Assembly (NCBI GenBank): GCA_963691705.1
Contig: OY829541.1
Location: 65,815,189 to 65,879,188 of the forward strand
From: Viola odorata
Lineage: Eukaryota > Streptophyta > Magnoliopsida > Malpighiales > Violaceae
Direction of reading: 5' to 3'
Length of the DNA: 64,000 nucleotides
Of the stretch, positions 48,301 to 60,302 are shown one piece after another (position 1 is the stretch's first letter; each line of letters opens with the position of its first letter). A model generated the notes under the pieces. That model ran no database searches, was not told the origin of the DNA, and saw only the letters and a program-made list of their open reading frames with translations. A program made the translations under genes and the position numbers.

Positions 48301-50064
48301 ATTTTCTCTGTGAATAATTTGATTCAACTTAAAATTAATTTATCATATTTTAGTCTAAAAAAAACTATTATTTTATTTGCCCCCTAATTTTTTTTATTTT
48401 ACATTACTACGTTTTATCTTTTCTAATTAATATATAGTATTTTTTTTCTAAAAAAATTATACTTCTATTTTTTTTATCGATATTTGTTTTGATGACTGTT
48501 AAAGTTTAAAATAATTTATCAGTAGCGACTAGCAAATTAAAAATCTACTTGAATATTACAATCTTGGTATTTATTAACCCGCTTTTTAAAAAATTTAAAT
48601 CAAAATATTAAGTGGTGGTGGTGGTGGATCTGGATTTGAGAATCCTATACCTTGTTGTGGAAGAAGATTCTTTTGTGCTTATTGTCATGGACGGAATGTA
48701 CCCATGAACCACAAGTGAAATGAACCGGACTGGCTAAACCGTCAATGACTATATCTTGAAGGAACATCTCCTTATGGTGCTCGTTCTCCACGAGAACCGC
48801 TCCAATATCTCCAAAATCTACCGGGACTGTAAACTTTGCTTCGTACTGCACGTCGGTTCCCTTTTGCGCTTTCTTGTGCGCATACCCTGAAATCTTTGCC
48901 TTCTCTAATCCCGTCACTTAATCATTCCACAATATCAATTAGTAGTTAATTAATTAATCAGCACCATAATAAAAAAATAAAAACGCACAAAAATAATATC
49001 AATTAAACGAGAGTTAATTTTCTTACGCACAGTGAGTTGCTAATTTTATTCGCACGATTGACATAATTAAAAAGATAAAAATACAAATAACTTTTCATAT
49101 ATAAAAATTGAGGGTATTACTTTTTATTTAAGGATAACAATGTTAACACTGATAAAACAATAAATAGACCTAAAAAGATGGTGAATAGGTTTTTAAAAAT
49201 TTTAACACAAAGAGTAAGAAGAATAGCAAAGATACAGAATTATAGTGATTTCAATTCATAACCCGAATTGTAATCCACTATTTAAAAGTTTCACCCTTAA
49301 GATTTAGAACAAAGCACATATTTGCTATTAACTAGAGCTTTTTTAGGTTTAGCTCTCAACCTTACAATTTGATTTTTATGAACTCAACCACATCCTATAC
49401 ATGTTGATTTTTATGGGCTCAACCACAATCTTACACGATGGTTTTTTTTTGAGCTTTACACAATTCTTTTTCAATGTAAAGACTGAAGAAACCTAATTTT
49501 TTTATACATGATAAAAACTCTACCCAATGATCTAAAAATATTAGGTATACTTTTCAAACCTTGATAAAATAAATGGTAATTGCAACAACAAAAAATTGGT
49601 GTACAAATAAATAATCGTAAGAAAGAAAAGAAAGAGAACTTACTAGGGTCAAGCTGGGTACTGACAAGTTCTAAGAGGAGTGATTTACCAAGCAAGTCCG
49701 TAACATCATCAAGTACTCCTTGCCAAATCCCCATATCAACCGGTAGTTTCACCGTCACAACCGCCGTCACCCCAAAATACTTATCAATCTCCTCCTCCCC
49801 CCTACCGCCACTCAGCAAATCTGTTGCTGCGGCGGCGGCGGCTTTGATATTGTAATTATAAAAGTGCCTGTTATTATTATTATTTTTATTTTTATTTTGA
49901 ACAACATTTCTCCCCCTAATTGAGTTTACCAGAAGACTGGACTGTAGAAGAAGAGGAGTTGTAGCAGCAGTACCGCCACTACTAACATGGAAGAACAATG
50001 GTTGGTGATTAATTCGTGCTGATGATGAAGCTTGAATTCCCACTACCTGGGAATTAATCATCAT
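45340..50064 (-). CDS. LOX2: Type-2 (plastid) lipoxygenase, copy 2
   Basis: Nine exons (minus): 50064-49644, 48916-48651, 48192-47949, 47816-47496, 47401-47316, 47101-46991, 46909-46608, 46509-46243, 46099-45340, giving 925 aa. Exons 4 to 9 have exactly the same lengths as in copy 1. The N-terminus is a Ser/Asn/Ala-rich putative transit peptide with Asn and Ala runs. The PLAT domain shows [14 protein letters not shown] and CGSWVHS. Iron ligands: His578 and His583 ([12 protein letters not shown]), His775 and Asn779 ([10 protein letters not shown]) and Ile925 (SISI). The expected reaction is 13-lipoxygenation of C18 polyunsaturated fatty acids in the chloroplast. An upstream ATG-like start at 50139 is rejected because the TATA box overlaps it. 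The first ATG, 50064, is used; 50061 is equally possible. This is the closest relative of the fragment at 43.2 kb. Confidence 0.95.
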
Positions 50065-50140
50065 TTTTATTACTTTTTTGATACACCTCCTCCTTTTTGT
50101 TTTCCTTTTAGTGGGTTGGAAGGAGTAAGACGACACCAAT

Positions 50141-50148
50141 TATTTATA
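50141..50148 (-). promoter_or_regulatory. TATA box of LOX copy 2
   Basis: TATAAATA on the minus strand, 77 bases before ATG 50064. It predicts transcription start near 50115 and thereby fixes the start-codon choice. Confidence 0.65.
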
Positions 50149-51328
50149 ATATGGAGAAGTGATCGATCAAGCACCAAAGATTTCATTTTACTTCTGTATT
50201 TTTTTGAAAAAGAAAAGAAAGAAAGGACGATTTTTAGGACCATCGACATTAATTCACATGTTTTTAACTCCTAGTGTTTATCAAGAGTACTTGAGTAAGT
50301 TTTTGTCCCGTGATCCTCCCAGATTTTCAAATAACACTCTACGTTGGCTGAAACTTTATTTTCCAAGAGTGGCGGCAAGACTTCACACCAAGTATAATTA
50401 ATTACATTGATTAGTGACACAAAAATTAAAATTATGTTTTAAAATCATATCCAGTGACAAATTGCTTTTTTACTGCCAAAAATTTAGGTGATAAATGTTG
50501 AATTTCCTTACTTATTATCTCAATTTTGTCAAGAGAAAAATAATAAAATTGAAAACATGACCATTGCCATTTTGTCACGGGATGAGTATTTTGCGCAGTG
50601 CGGTACCTAGCTAGCTCGCCATTTAGCTTCCTAAGTCAGCCTAACCACCAAAACCACAAGGCTTAAACAGTATTAGCACAAGAAAAACTATGAAAAGAAA
50701 ACATACGAGATAACTTGGAGAGGAATGCTATATTGCACACAAAACTTAGTTACAACACTTTTCCCTGCAAGTTTGCTCTAATGGCTAAATTTTGGTTGAA
50801 TGTACAAGTGAGATTCCACCCTTATTTATACACAATCACATCCTCAATGGACGGTTGAAATCATTTTGATAAAATAGTGGAGATTAAATATTTAGAACTA
50901 TTCTAGAATTCTCTACACATCTACCACTTTTTAGAAAGTTTCTAGAAGGCTCCACACATATCTCTGCTTCTAAAACCTTTCTAAAATTTTCCCGAAAAGT
51001 TCCACACATATCTCCACAATGTGCTAGATTTTCTTAAAAGCTTCCGGATTTCGAATCCTTCAAACCTTATCAAACTTACTTGATAAACCTCTCTCGCCAA
51101 ATGAAAAAAAGTGAAAACAAATTAGAATCAACAAAAATAAAATTAAACGAGGACAATCATGGAACATGGACTCTTGAAAGGGATGAGAGATGAAAGAGAC
51201 ATAGAAGAGGAAAGAGAAATAGTTTGATGCAACAAAAAATTAGCCTAGAGAGATAATTTAGAGAGGCACAGATGGCCAAATCCCCAAAAGTTGGGTCCAA
51301 AACTTAGCGACTACATATCATCAAGAGA

Positions 51329-51334
51329 CACGTG
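51329..51334. promoter_or_regulatory. G-box CACGTG
   Basis: Palindromic CACGTG in context GACACGTGTA, which also fits an ABRE. About 1.27 kb upstream of the LOX copy 2 ATG. bHLH (MYC2-type) and bZIP factors bind such sites. Confidence 0.4.
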
Positions 51335-51753
51335 TATTTTGCTGGCGACGAACGTGTATGGATAAGATAAAAGCTTTGACGTCACTTTATACGTGCGAAA
51401 AGTAAATACGTAAAAAAATAAAATTTAGATAATTATTATAAGAAAATTAACTATATTAAAAAGTAAAATATAAAAAATTAAAATAAAATGAATAAAATTT
51501 TGACTATTTTATCTTCTTTTTATTGCAATTTTACACATTTATGCGGCTGACATTATCGTAAATAAAAAAATTAATAAGGCATAGGAAAATCACAAACAAT
51601 TATAATAGCTCTAAATTAATTATTTTAAAAAAAATGTGTCCGGATTCAAAACGACTTTTAGAGTAGAGACTAAATAGTTGACGTATGAGAGAAATTATTA
51701 AGCGTGTTGCGTGCCAACTTAAAAAATGACATGTTCAACCCGTTAAAAGTGAG

Positions 51754-51759
51754 CACGTG
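51754..51759. promoter_or_regulatory. G-box CACGTG
   Basis: CACGTG in context GCACGTGTCA, the ABRE-like form. Second of three in about 840 bp. Confidence 0.4.
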
Positions 51760-52161
51760 TCACTTTTCTTCCACATGTCCGAAAGATATACCACAATATT
51801 ATTATTATTTTTTGTTGATTTTTCTTCCCCTTTCACTTCGTCTTGTCTCTCTCTCTCTCTGACTTCATCTTCCTCCTTCTCTCCTTTTATCAACGAAACA
51901 AAAAAAAAATCTGGTCTTGCAATTTCTTTGGACTAGATATCTATGGGAAGTGGTCCAAATGAAGGTATCATTACAGGAAAATTATTACCGACCCGTCATA
52001 CTATTCTGCTATTGTCCACTCTTTGGATCTCATATTCGAATAGTCCCTAATTAATTTGTTTGCATACAACATTTCTTTTTCTTGCAGACATTATCAACAA
52101 TGAAATGCACTCTCGATTGATGAGGGGAGGAAGAAGACAGGGGAGTATTTCCTACGTGTAA

Positions 52162-52167
52162 CACGTG
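52162..52167. promoter_or_regulatory. G-box CACGTG
   Basis: CACGTG in context AACACGTGGTCA, with another ACGTG nine bases before it (CTACGTGTAA). About 580 bases upstream of the oxidoreductase ATG, so it may serve that gene rather than LOX. Confidence 0.4.
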
Positions 52168-52743
52168 GTCACTCTTTTACTTTTGAGTTGACATGCAAAA
52201 TAATTTCTGGAATGGACAGCTAAATCCGCCTCTTCTCCAAGCCCAAACTACAAGCCCAAACAACCACATTGCAAATGGCTTGTTGTTACATAGGCCTCTC
52301 GTACTTTATGGGTTAGCCCAGTTAACTGTTTTGTGCTTTTTTTAATGAATTTCTACACTTTATCATTAGCCAACAACAAAATCCTTAGGTTAGCCACTAA
52401 TCTTGTTTCATTCTTTCTTGCACTTAATTTCGGTTCATATATTTTTAAAACTTGGAATTTCAACATTTTAAATTTTTAATTATTAACAAAATTGAAAAAA
52501 GAAGATAAAACATTATAAATAAACCTTGAAAAAAGTTTATTTTTATTATACTAAAAATACTTTGAAGTTAGAACACTCTTTCCTTTCTGTTCCAATCAAT
52601 TTCATTCAGTTTCTCAAATTCCAACATCTTTATCGTTTTTTCTGTGCAAACCTTGAAGTTATCATCTTTAGTAATACCTGCCCATTCTTCATCTTGTGTT
52701 TTCGTAAAAGATCCAGCATTTGCGATTTCAGTTGTTTTAGGAC

Positions 52744-55700
52744 ATGGCAAATCCACCTCATATAGCTATTCTTGGAGCTGGCATCTTCGTCAAGACTCAG
52801 TACATTCCAAGATTAGCAGAGATCTCTCATCTCTTCGTTCTCAAATCCATATGGAGTCGGTCGGAGGTGAAACCCACACTCTAAACTTCTTTTAAATTTC
52901 CTCAAAAGATTTGTTTTTTCCTTTTCTAAATCACTAATAAGTGTGTTTTTCTGGATAGGAATCTGCAAGAGGAGCTGTGGACGTAGCAACTAAGCATTTT
53001 CCTGGAGTGGACTGCAAGTGGGGCGAAAAGGGTCTTGAAGAAATTATCCAAGATGACTCCATTCTTGCTGTTGCTGTGGTTCTTGCTGGACAATGTCAGG
53101 TTCATTCTCTTTCCTGGAGGGAAGCTTTTTAAATTGCTGTTCATTAGTGTCCACTTTATTATCTTATCCATTTCTTGTCGATTTCTGTATTTGAAATCCT
53201 TAGGAATGTCAACTGAGTTTAGGTGGTATTTCCAGTTTCTCATTGATGCAAAGCGAATGGGGAATGACATTCGGAAAAGTTTGCCATTTACTAGTGTAGC
53301 GTAGTCCCGGGGGAGAATCGTTAATTTTCCAGAGCTACGGGTATTTGGTATATTTCATGCACTGGTTGTTATAGGTCTGCACCATGAATCTGATTCTAAT
53401 AGATTGAATTCATTGATACATGAACATTTTCTGTAAACCCCTTTCTGTGGTTTAGCTTAACAGCCTTAGCTCATTGTTGAACTACAATGCGCTATTGCTC
53501 ATAAAATAACATGCAAATCGACTGGATGAATAATTGATCACATCTAGGACTCTAGCATCATTCTATGGTTGACTATAAGAAGTTAGTGGACCCAACTCGT
53601 GTGGGATTAAGAGTTAAAACTGAATTGTCATCTTATATATATTTTCTTCCTAAAGTAGACCTGCTTTGATTACATATTTAAGTCAGGTAATGTTGTTTAT
53701 GTAGGTTGATACCTCACTAAGGCTGCTAAAGGCAGGAAAACATGTCCTTCAAGGTATCACATGCTTTAAGTAGCAATAGATTGAAGGCAGGCCCAATAGT
53801 TTTGATCCCAATCTGCTATTATATCGAGCAAAATAAAATGAAAGTGAAGACTTACATCTCCCATGCTTCTACATCATGCTACTTCAGAATTCCTTGTATT
53901 ACTGCTAAGAGATTATATTCTTTTCCGCATACATCCTCTAATTTATTATATTAACGTTTCCTTTTGCTATGGCATGGCTTTCAAATTACCCGGCCAAAAT
54001 TTGGTCATTCTGAAGAGAAACCTGCAGCATCTTGTAAGTAGAACTCCTTTTTCTTTCCCTTTATGTTTAATCGTAACTACTCCTCCACTTTTAAGAATGA
54101 GTCTCAATTCTTCCAAGTCCAAATAGTCACAGATTTCCTTTCCCCTCCATAGACTTAGTTACAGGTTTTCTGCATGTTGTTCTGAGACTTATACGGACAA
54201 TTGTATATTTGCTAGCACCTTCTTTCACTACGAACTATATCCTATATATGCAACAGGTTCATGAAATTTAGTTCTGAGGCAACTGAATAGTTTTTTTTTT
54301 GACAATGCAGCTACAATGGAAATAGAAACTGCTCTGTCAGGCTACAGATCTATTTCTGCCAATTCTCCAGGCAATCCAGTTTGGGCTGTGGCAGAGAATT
54401 ATAGGTTTGAACCTGCTTTTGTTGAGGTACTTATTTTAAAATATTCAATTTGCTTAGAAGTACTAGGATGCTATGAACTAACTATTACTTCCTCAGGGCA
54501 AGAAACTGATTGCTGATATTGGAGACATGAAGACTGTTCAAGTCATTGTTGAAGGGTCAATGAACAGTGGAAACCCATATTTTTCGAGCTCTTGGCGGCG
54601 CAATTTCACTGTATGTATTTTATAGTGAACATGCCTAAATTTATTCATGAAGATAGCAATTGCAACTGTCTGTATGTTTTGAACAACCTATCTGCTACTC
54701 ATCTATCTGACAGCCATGGACTGCCACATAGGAAATGAGATGAAAGAACTAAAAATATGTTTAGTTATGCTGGTTGATGCATAGCTCCAGTTTCATCTGT
54801 GAAATTGTCAATAGCATATGATTTTTTTGAAGAAAATTGTAGTAGTCTAGTTGATGAGTGCAGCACAGTTGGTGAAATGTCTTGTGGGCTGTTTGTTGTA
54901 TGATTGCTGTTTTTTCCCATGCTTATCACAATTGATTTTATTTTCTAGGGTTTAATAATGTGTGTTCCTCTCTGCAGGGAGGTTTCATTCTAGATATGGG
55001 GGTTCATTTTATTGCAGGATTGAGAATGGTAAATCCGTCTCTTCGAACTTACCTTCTTCAGAGTGTTCTTTGTTACTTAAGTACTGTTTCCTCATGATCA
55101 TGAAGAATACACTGGTCCAAATGCCAACACTTTTTTTTTTGTGTTTTACTACATTTCCCAGTGGCCATTCTTGTTGAAAGGTGAATTTTCTTGCCAAAAG
55201 AGGCGGAAATGCTTGAGTCCCTAGTTTATAAATAAACTCACATGAAAATCTTGTAGAAGTGGCTATGTTGCGTTTAATGAATTTGTTTACCTCATACTCC
55301 TAGAGTACTTGAAGAGTGCTTTTGTAGGGTATGGGGACTAGTAAAGGCAAAAATAGATTGCCATCGTGATTGGATCAATAGAAGTGGGACATCTAAGCTG
55401 TAAGGGTTCTACCTATCTGAATTGAATCCTTCAGTAGAGAATTAAGGTGACAGCTTTCCTCTTCTTTGCTGGACAAAACATCCTGAGTGGATATATAGAT
55501 GCTTGTAGCTAGGGACTTCTGATGCGTCTTCCAATTTGTACACGGATTATTTTGCCATGTTGATTTCCCATATGTAGAAGAAATTTACAACCATTAGGTG
55601 TCCATTAACTTTGTTTATTAGAAATTACTTGTGGGGAAAAATATATGAATTGCAAACATGAGGTTAAGACATCCTCTGGGTAGACCCTGAAATCCTAAAA

Positions 55701-56944
55701 GAGAAAAAAGAAAAAAGAAAACAATTTGTTTTGAGGGTTTTCCAGTCCTGCTGCATCTCGGACAGGCCTCGCACAGTAAAGTGTTGTTTATTATAAAAAT
55801 AAAATGTGTTCTATGTCAGGTCAACTATATTTTGTAAATAGATACCTGACTTGAATGGTGACCATTCTCTTACTCTGTTAATTCTAATTTTGGCTTCTGA
55901 ACTTACTTTTTCTGTCCATGCGAGTAGCTTGTTGGATGTGAGGTGGCCTCGGTGTCAGCTATGACCTCTCATGTGGATGAAACATTGCCTCCACCTGATA
56001 ACATATCCTCCCTCTTGTAAGTTTTTTCTGCATGGAGTTGAATTCCAAAAACATCTTCAAACATGATTGGGTGCCTAACTTTTAATGGGATTTCTCTCTT
56101 AGTCGTCTGGAGAATGGATGTTCTGGAGTTTTTGTGATGGTTGTCTCCTCAAAATCACCCCAGGCATGTGTTTAACTGATAACTTTTTAATATCTTGGAA
56201 TACATTTATTATTATTACACTCGTAACAGTTTTGTTTTGATAGATAATATGGCGAGTTGTTGGCTTAAAGGGAACACTGCAAGTTGAGCGTGGAAACAAA
56301 GATGGACGACATGGTTACCTGGTATAGCAGAACTACATTAAAGCTTTAAGCAAACCTAATGTTTTTGTCCTGAGCTTTTCCCCTGATTTGTTGGATTTAT
56401 ATACTAGTAGATTGAAGTATTATTACAGTAACAACCTTCATTTCATATGTTTAACGTTGCAGGTTACACTTTATGGTGCTGATGGCCATAGTAAGAGCTC
56501 CTTTTACCCATTCAGTGGAGTCACTGAAGAATTAAAAGCATTCTTACATGACATTTCACAGGCCAGCCTAAAGGTAGAATAGGATAATTGGCTTCTAAAA
56601 TGTAATATCGTGGTTCATGTGACATTCATCCACGGTCTATGCCTTAGTTTACTAATGATGATTACATTTCTCTCTCTCAACCTCAATCTTCTCTAGGTTA
56701 ACTCTGTTAATTATTTACTTATTTTTAGAACAGCTTACTCTGTCTTGGGTGACTATAGCCTGTCACCATTTCTTTAAATTGACGTACACCCCTTCCATTG
56801 TGTTCTCTGTTGCAGAAGGGGAGTGGCTACGAATCTGAGCCACGACTATCTTTCATAGAAGGAGCCAGAGATGTTGCTCTGCTAGACGCAATGCTTGAAT
56901 CTGGAGAAAAACTTGGAGCCCTAGTTCAGGTGAAAAAAGTTTAA
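52744..56944 (+). CDS. Gfo/Idh/MocA-family NAD(P)-dependent oxidoreductase
   Basis: Twelve exons: 52744-52866, 52959-53099, 53705-53753, 54016-54033, 54311-54426, 54497-54610, 54978-55028, 55928-56016, 56103-56163, 56244-56321, 56463-56573, 56816-56944. Phases join to 359 aa, the usual family length. The N-terminal Rossmann fold opens IAILGAGIF, and the conserved EKPAAS motif at residues 105-110 is split across a microexon of 18 nt. The C-terminal alpha/beta domain shows WAVAENYRFEPAFVE, GGFILDMGVHFIAGLRM (Asp and His at the catalytic position of the family) and FIEGARDVALLDAM. No signal peptide. The plant member is annotated only at family level; the substrate is unknown. The intron after exon 9 begins GC (CAG|GCATGT), a GC-AG intron. 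The gene appears intact. Confidence 0.92.
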
Positions 56945-59900
56945 GGTTGAGGCAACTGGGTTTTTATATTTTATTTTACTTTTAGAATGGAAATATTGCT
57001 GAGAATCAGAAATTTATATAGAGGAAGATATTGTGGAATGCTACTTTGTTGACACAACATAAAGAACTAAATGAAGTTTGAAAGCATGCTATGATGTATT
57101 TTTCTATGTTTTAGATAAGTGATCAATAAATAGATCGATCCTCTTCAACAGTTGTTTAAGTTAACGTTTGTTGAATCAAATTCTTATAACTCTTGGAATT
57201 GAATTGTTTAAGGCACATTAGTGAATTTCTAAAAGTTACTGTTAAAGAGTTGAAAACTTGGATGGGAATTACCTTTGCTAAACTGGAAACTTGTTAGTTC
57301 TGTGTATTGAGTGGTAAGACCTGAGTGGACTGAAACAAAGAATACATGTATCTTAATTCAAGCTCTTGGATTTGTCATCTGTGAAACTGAACTAACTTTT
57401 CATTGTTTAGATTTATGATACAAACTCTGCTGCATTCCCAACATATCCTCTCCGAATAATATTTGATCGCCAATATCTTACATCTCAGTTGAGCTTAGAG
57501 TTGTATCTCTCTATACTCCAATATACCTGGTAGGATGTTGAACAAAATTTACTGTACTATGTAGATGTTCTGCATGCATTATTTCCATTGATTTATGACA
57601 ACAGGGATGTTTCATTGCTATGGTGTGGAACCTTCAATCCATTATTTAACTGTAAGGAACCTCTGCTATGACTTGGTCTTTGACTTGCTATTTACAAAAA
57701 ATTGATTACGGCATAGGTGCCTGTCTTGGTCTAGTTTTATTTCCTAATTCCTTCTTTTTTGTTCGTCCCGGTGTACTCTATAGTCTATATACCCTTTCGG
57801 CAGGAGAGTAGTTTTGTTCAAGCATGGTCGGATTCTAAATGGGGTGGCACTGCCAACATGGTTTTCTCCATTTCCCATACAGCTATACTCGAACTCCTAA
57901 GACTTGATCATCAATGTGGGTCTCCTAATTCTATTTTGATGTTGCTATTTCCCTAGTGGGATGCAAACAGACTTAAATAGACAGTAACATTATTTATAAC
58001 CTGGAAGTATTAGGGTTTTCTTATTCGAAACTGACCTTTTGCTTTTACTGTTTCTGGTCATGGCCTATTAATGTTCAGTCCCAATCTAGAAGATAGAACT
58101 TTGCTGTGAAAGATAAAGACCGGGTAGATTGTAGCATGCTTGATGGCCTATTTTGAATGATAACCACTCAAACATGTCATAAGCATTAAATGGTTGAATG
58201 ACAACATCTCAAGGAGGTTGGAAATGCTTTATTGCAATGTTTCAATCGTTGAAATGCAAGTTGCCAGACAAAAATTAACCAAACTATGTTGTCTGTGAGA
58301 GTAGATATTGGTAATATGGGCATGTAAAATGAAGCGTCACATTTTGATCTAGAATGCCCATAGAAGTCTGACTCCGTGTAATGACTCGATAAGAATACCC
58401 CCGTAACCAATATTCTCATCATTTAAGTGAAAAGTCGCTAGTTTGATTTATACACTCGTTACTTGCTACCAACATTTACCTTAGAATAAGCTGACCAAAT
58501 GCGAAAAAAATTAGTTATGTTCGGTGAGTTCAAGTTTTACATGTAAGTTTAAATTTTTTCTATTTGTTTGATTGAAGGTTTCATTAGGCACAGTTGTCAG
58601 TCAGTTTATTAGTAAATCTGCTTGTATCATCAAGCTTTGCTATTAATTAATACCATAGAATTAGAAAGTGAAATATCAAGAATTCAAGATTTAGGTTCTT
58701 GATGGTCAAGTGTAAGGCCATAATGACAACCTTAACTACAATACTTTCAGCCATCATGAGATGATAGAACCCATCTCAGCAGTTCCCAAATCATCATTTA
58801 ATGTAAACCCAAAAGATCAGTTGCCGAATCTAATCGAACATGATTTAGTTTCCTGTCGAGAAGGGGTAGAGAGGACTCACGAACACATTTTCGGTGTTAT
58901 TTTACGAGGTAATTTTGCGTTCTTTTCCATTTGTTTGGGTGAAAGAGAATGGCAAAATCTTCAAAACCAACCACACCTAACATCAATTCTCTCATGATTT
59001 TTTCCCCAACTGCTTTTGATCGACAATACTTAAGGCCGAGAACGAAACCATAATGACAGATAAAAGAAGTTAGCAGTTGTTTTCAAGATTCATTGCTTGG
59101 CCCCCATGAAAGTCAATTTGTAGGGATTGCTATTGTCAGGGTATGGAACTAGACGAAGCAATTGCCGACGATAAAGTAAATTAATTACCTGTCCAGTTGA
59201 AACGTAGTTGTCTTTTTTATGAAGGCTCTACTCTGATCAATTTTCACGCTCATTCGATAATATTCAAACGAAATTTATTTTTTGTTCGAAAAAAGTTGAG
59301 AGGATACATGAACTACCGAAAAATTGATCAAGTCCCAACTTCCAAGTGAAACCAAAAAACATGTCAAGACTGAAGAGTAGTAAAATTGCATGAGAGGAGG
59401 GCATCTAAAAGTCATGCAAAGACCAAGATATGTGAAAAATAATGACAAAAATGAGTATTGAATGTTTTTGTACTAATAGTACTTCTCAAGTATGGATTCC
59501 ACCGACATGTGATTAGTTAATTTGACACTCGTATATCGATCTTGATGTATGATATTTTATCTTTAGATGAATTCATTTGATACGAATAAAATTAATCTGA
59601 TTCGGTAAGTAAAACAAGTCGCAAAGCAGAACAGTCTCTTGTCCACTCACGTGTGGCCCAGTTCCCTGAGTAACTCTTATTTTACGGCACATTAATATTT
59701 ATAACGCCCAAACAAAAAGAAAATTATAAGGATTTAAAACAAGAAAGCATTACAATCCAAGTTTAGAACTTTAGATAATGAGCTCACTAATGCAGCAAAT
59801 AACGCTGGAAAAGTTATAATTATGTGATACGGTATAATATTCGAACATGAATAATTTCATTTCTAGAAAAATCATATAAGAAAAAAGAAAAAATATTGTC

Positions 59901-60302
59901 TTGCTTTGAAAATATATGTAATTTAAAGTTATAATATACAAACTAATAATTTTTTTTTATTCACTCGATAATTCGGTTTGAATACTATTATGCCCCAAAA
60001 ATGAGATGATTATTGCAGCATGAATTTTTTTATTTTTAAAGCTCGAATTCGAAACTTTAATTAAGAATGAATAAATCCCTTTCCATTTAATTCTTATCAA
60101 CCAATGACGGGAATAATTTATTTTTTTCGTCAAACTATGAGTTATCTTTCTAAAAATACAATTTTTTAAACTATTCTATTTGCCAAAAAAATCCCCCCCT
60201 TATTTATAAGATTTACCATTTTAGAAAATAGACATTAATTAAAGTTGTTTTTAATTTGTTTATCCCAACTGAAGTTTAGAAATTTCATTTCTCAGTATAT
60301 TA
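56945..60302. other. Long intergenic stretch, no gene recognised
   Basis: About 3.4 kb. It includes the oxidoreductase 3' UTR and AT-rich DNA. A 78-codon plus-strand frame at 58761-58997 and another at 57759-57956 show no family resemblance. No transposon ends were recognised. Confidence 0.5.

Larger units (their letters stand above)
50149..52743. other. Divergent intergenic region, LOX copy 2 / oxidoreductase
   Basis: About 2.6 kb with no supported gene. Contents: TTCTAGAA palindromes and two CTCCACACATATCTC-type copies at 50.89-51.02 kb, three CACGTG G-boxes (listed separately), a (TC)n tract near 51847-51862 and otherwise AT-rich sequence. Confidence 0.55.

Noticed and set aside
50065..50139. 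Longer N-terminus for LOX copy 2, starting at 50139
   Set aside because: The TATA box at 50141-50148 directly abuts it, so that codon would lie upstream of the expected transcript start.
50890..51020. Heat-shock elements around the TTCTAGAA palindromes
   Set aside because: Only two of three required GAA/TTC blocks have correct spacing; too weak to list as a site.
58761..58997. 78-codon plus-strand frame
   Set aside because: No recognisable domain, no splice context, AT-rich surroundings; expected by chance in 3.4 kb.
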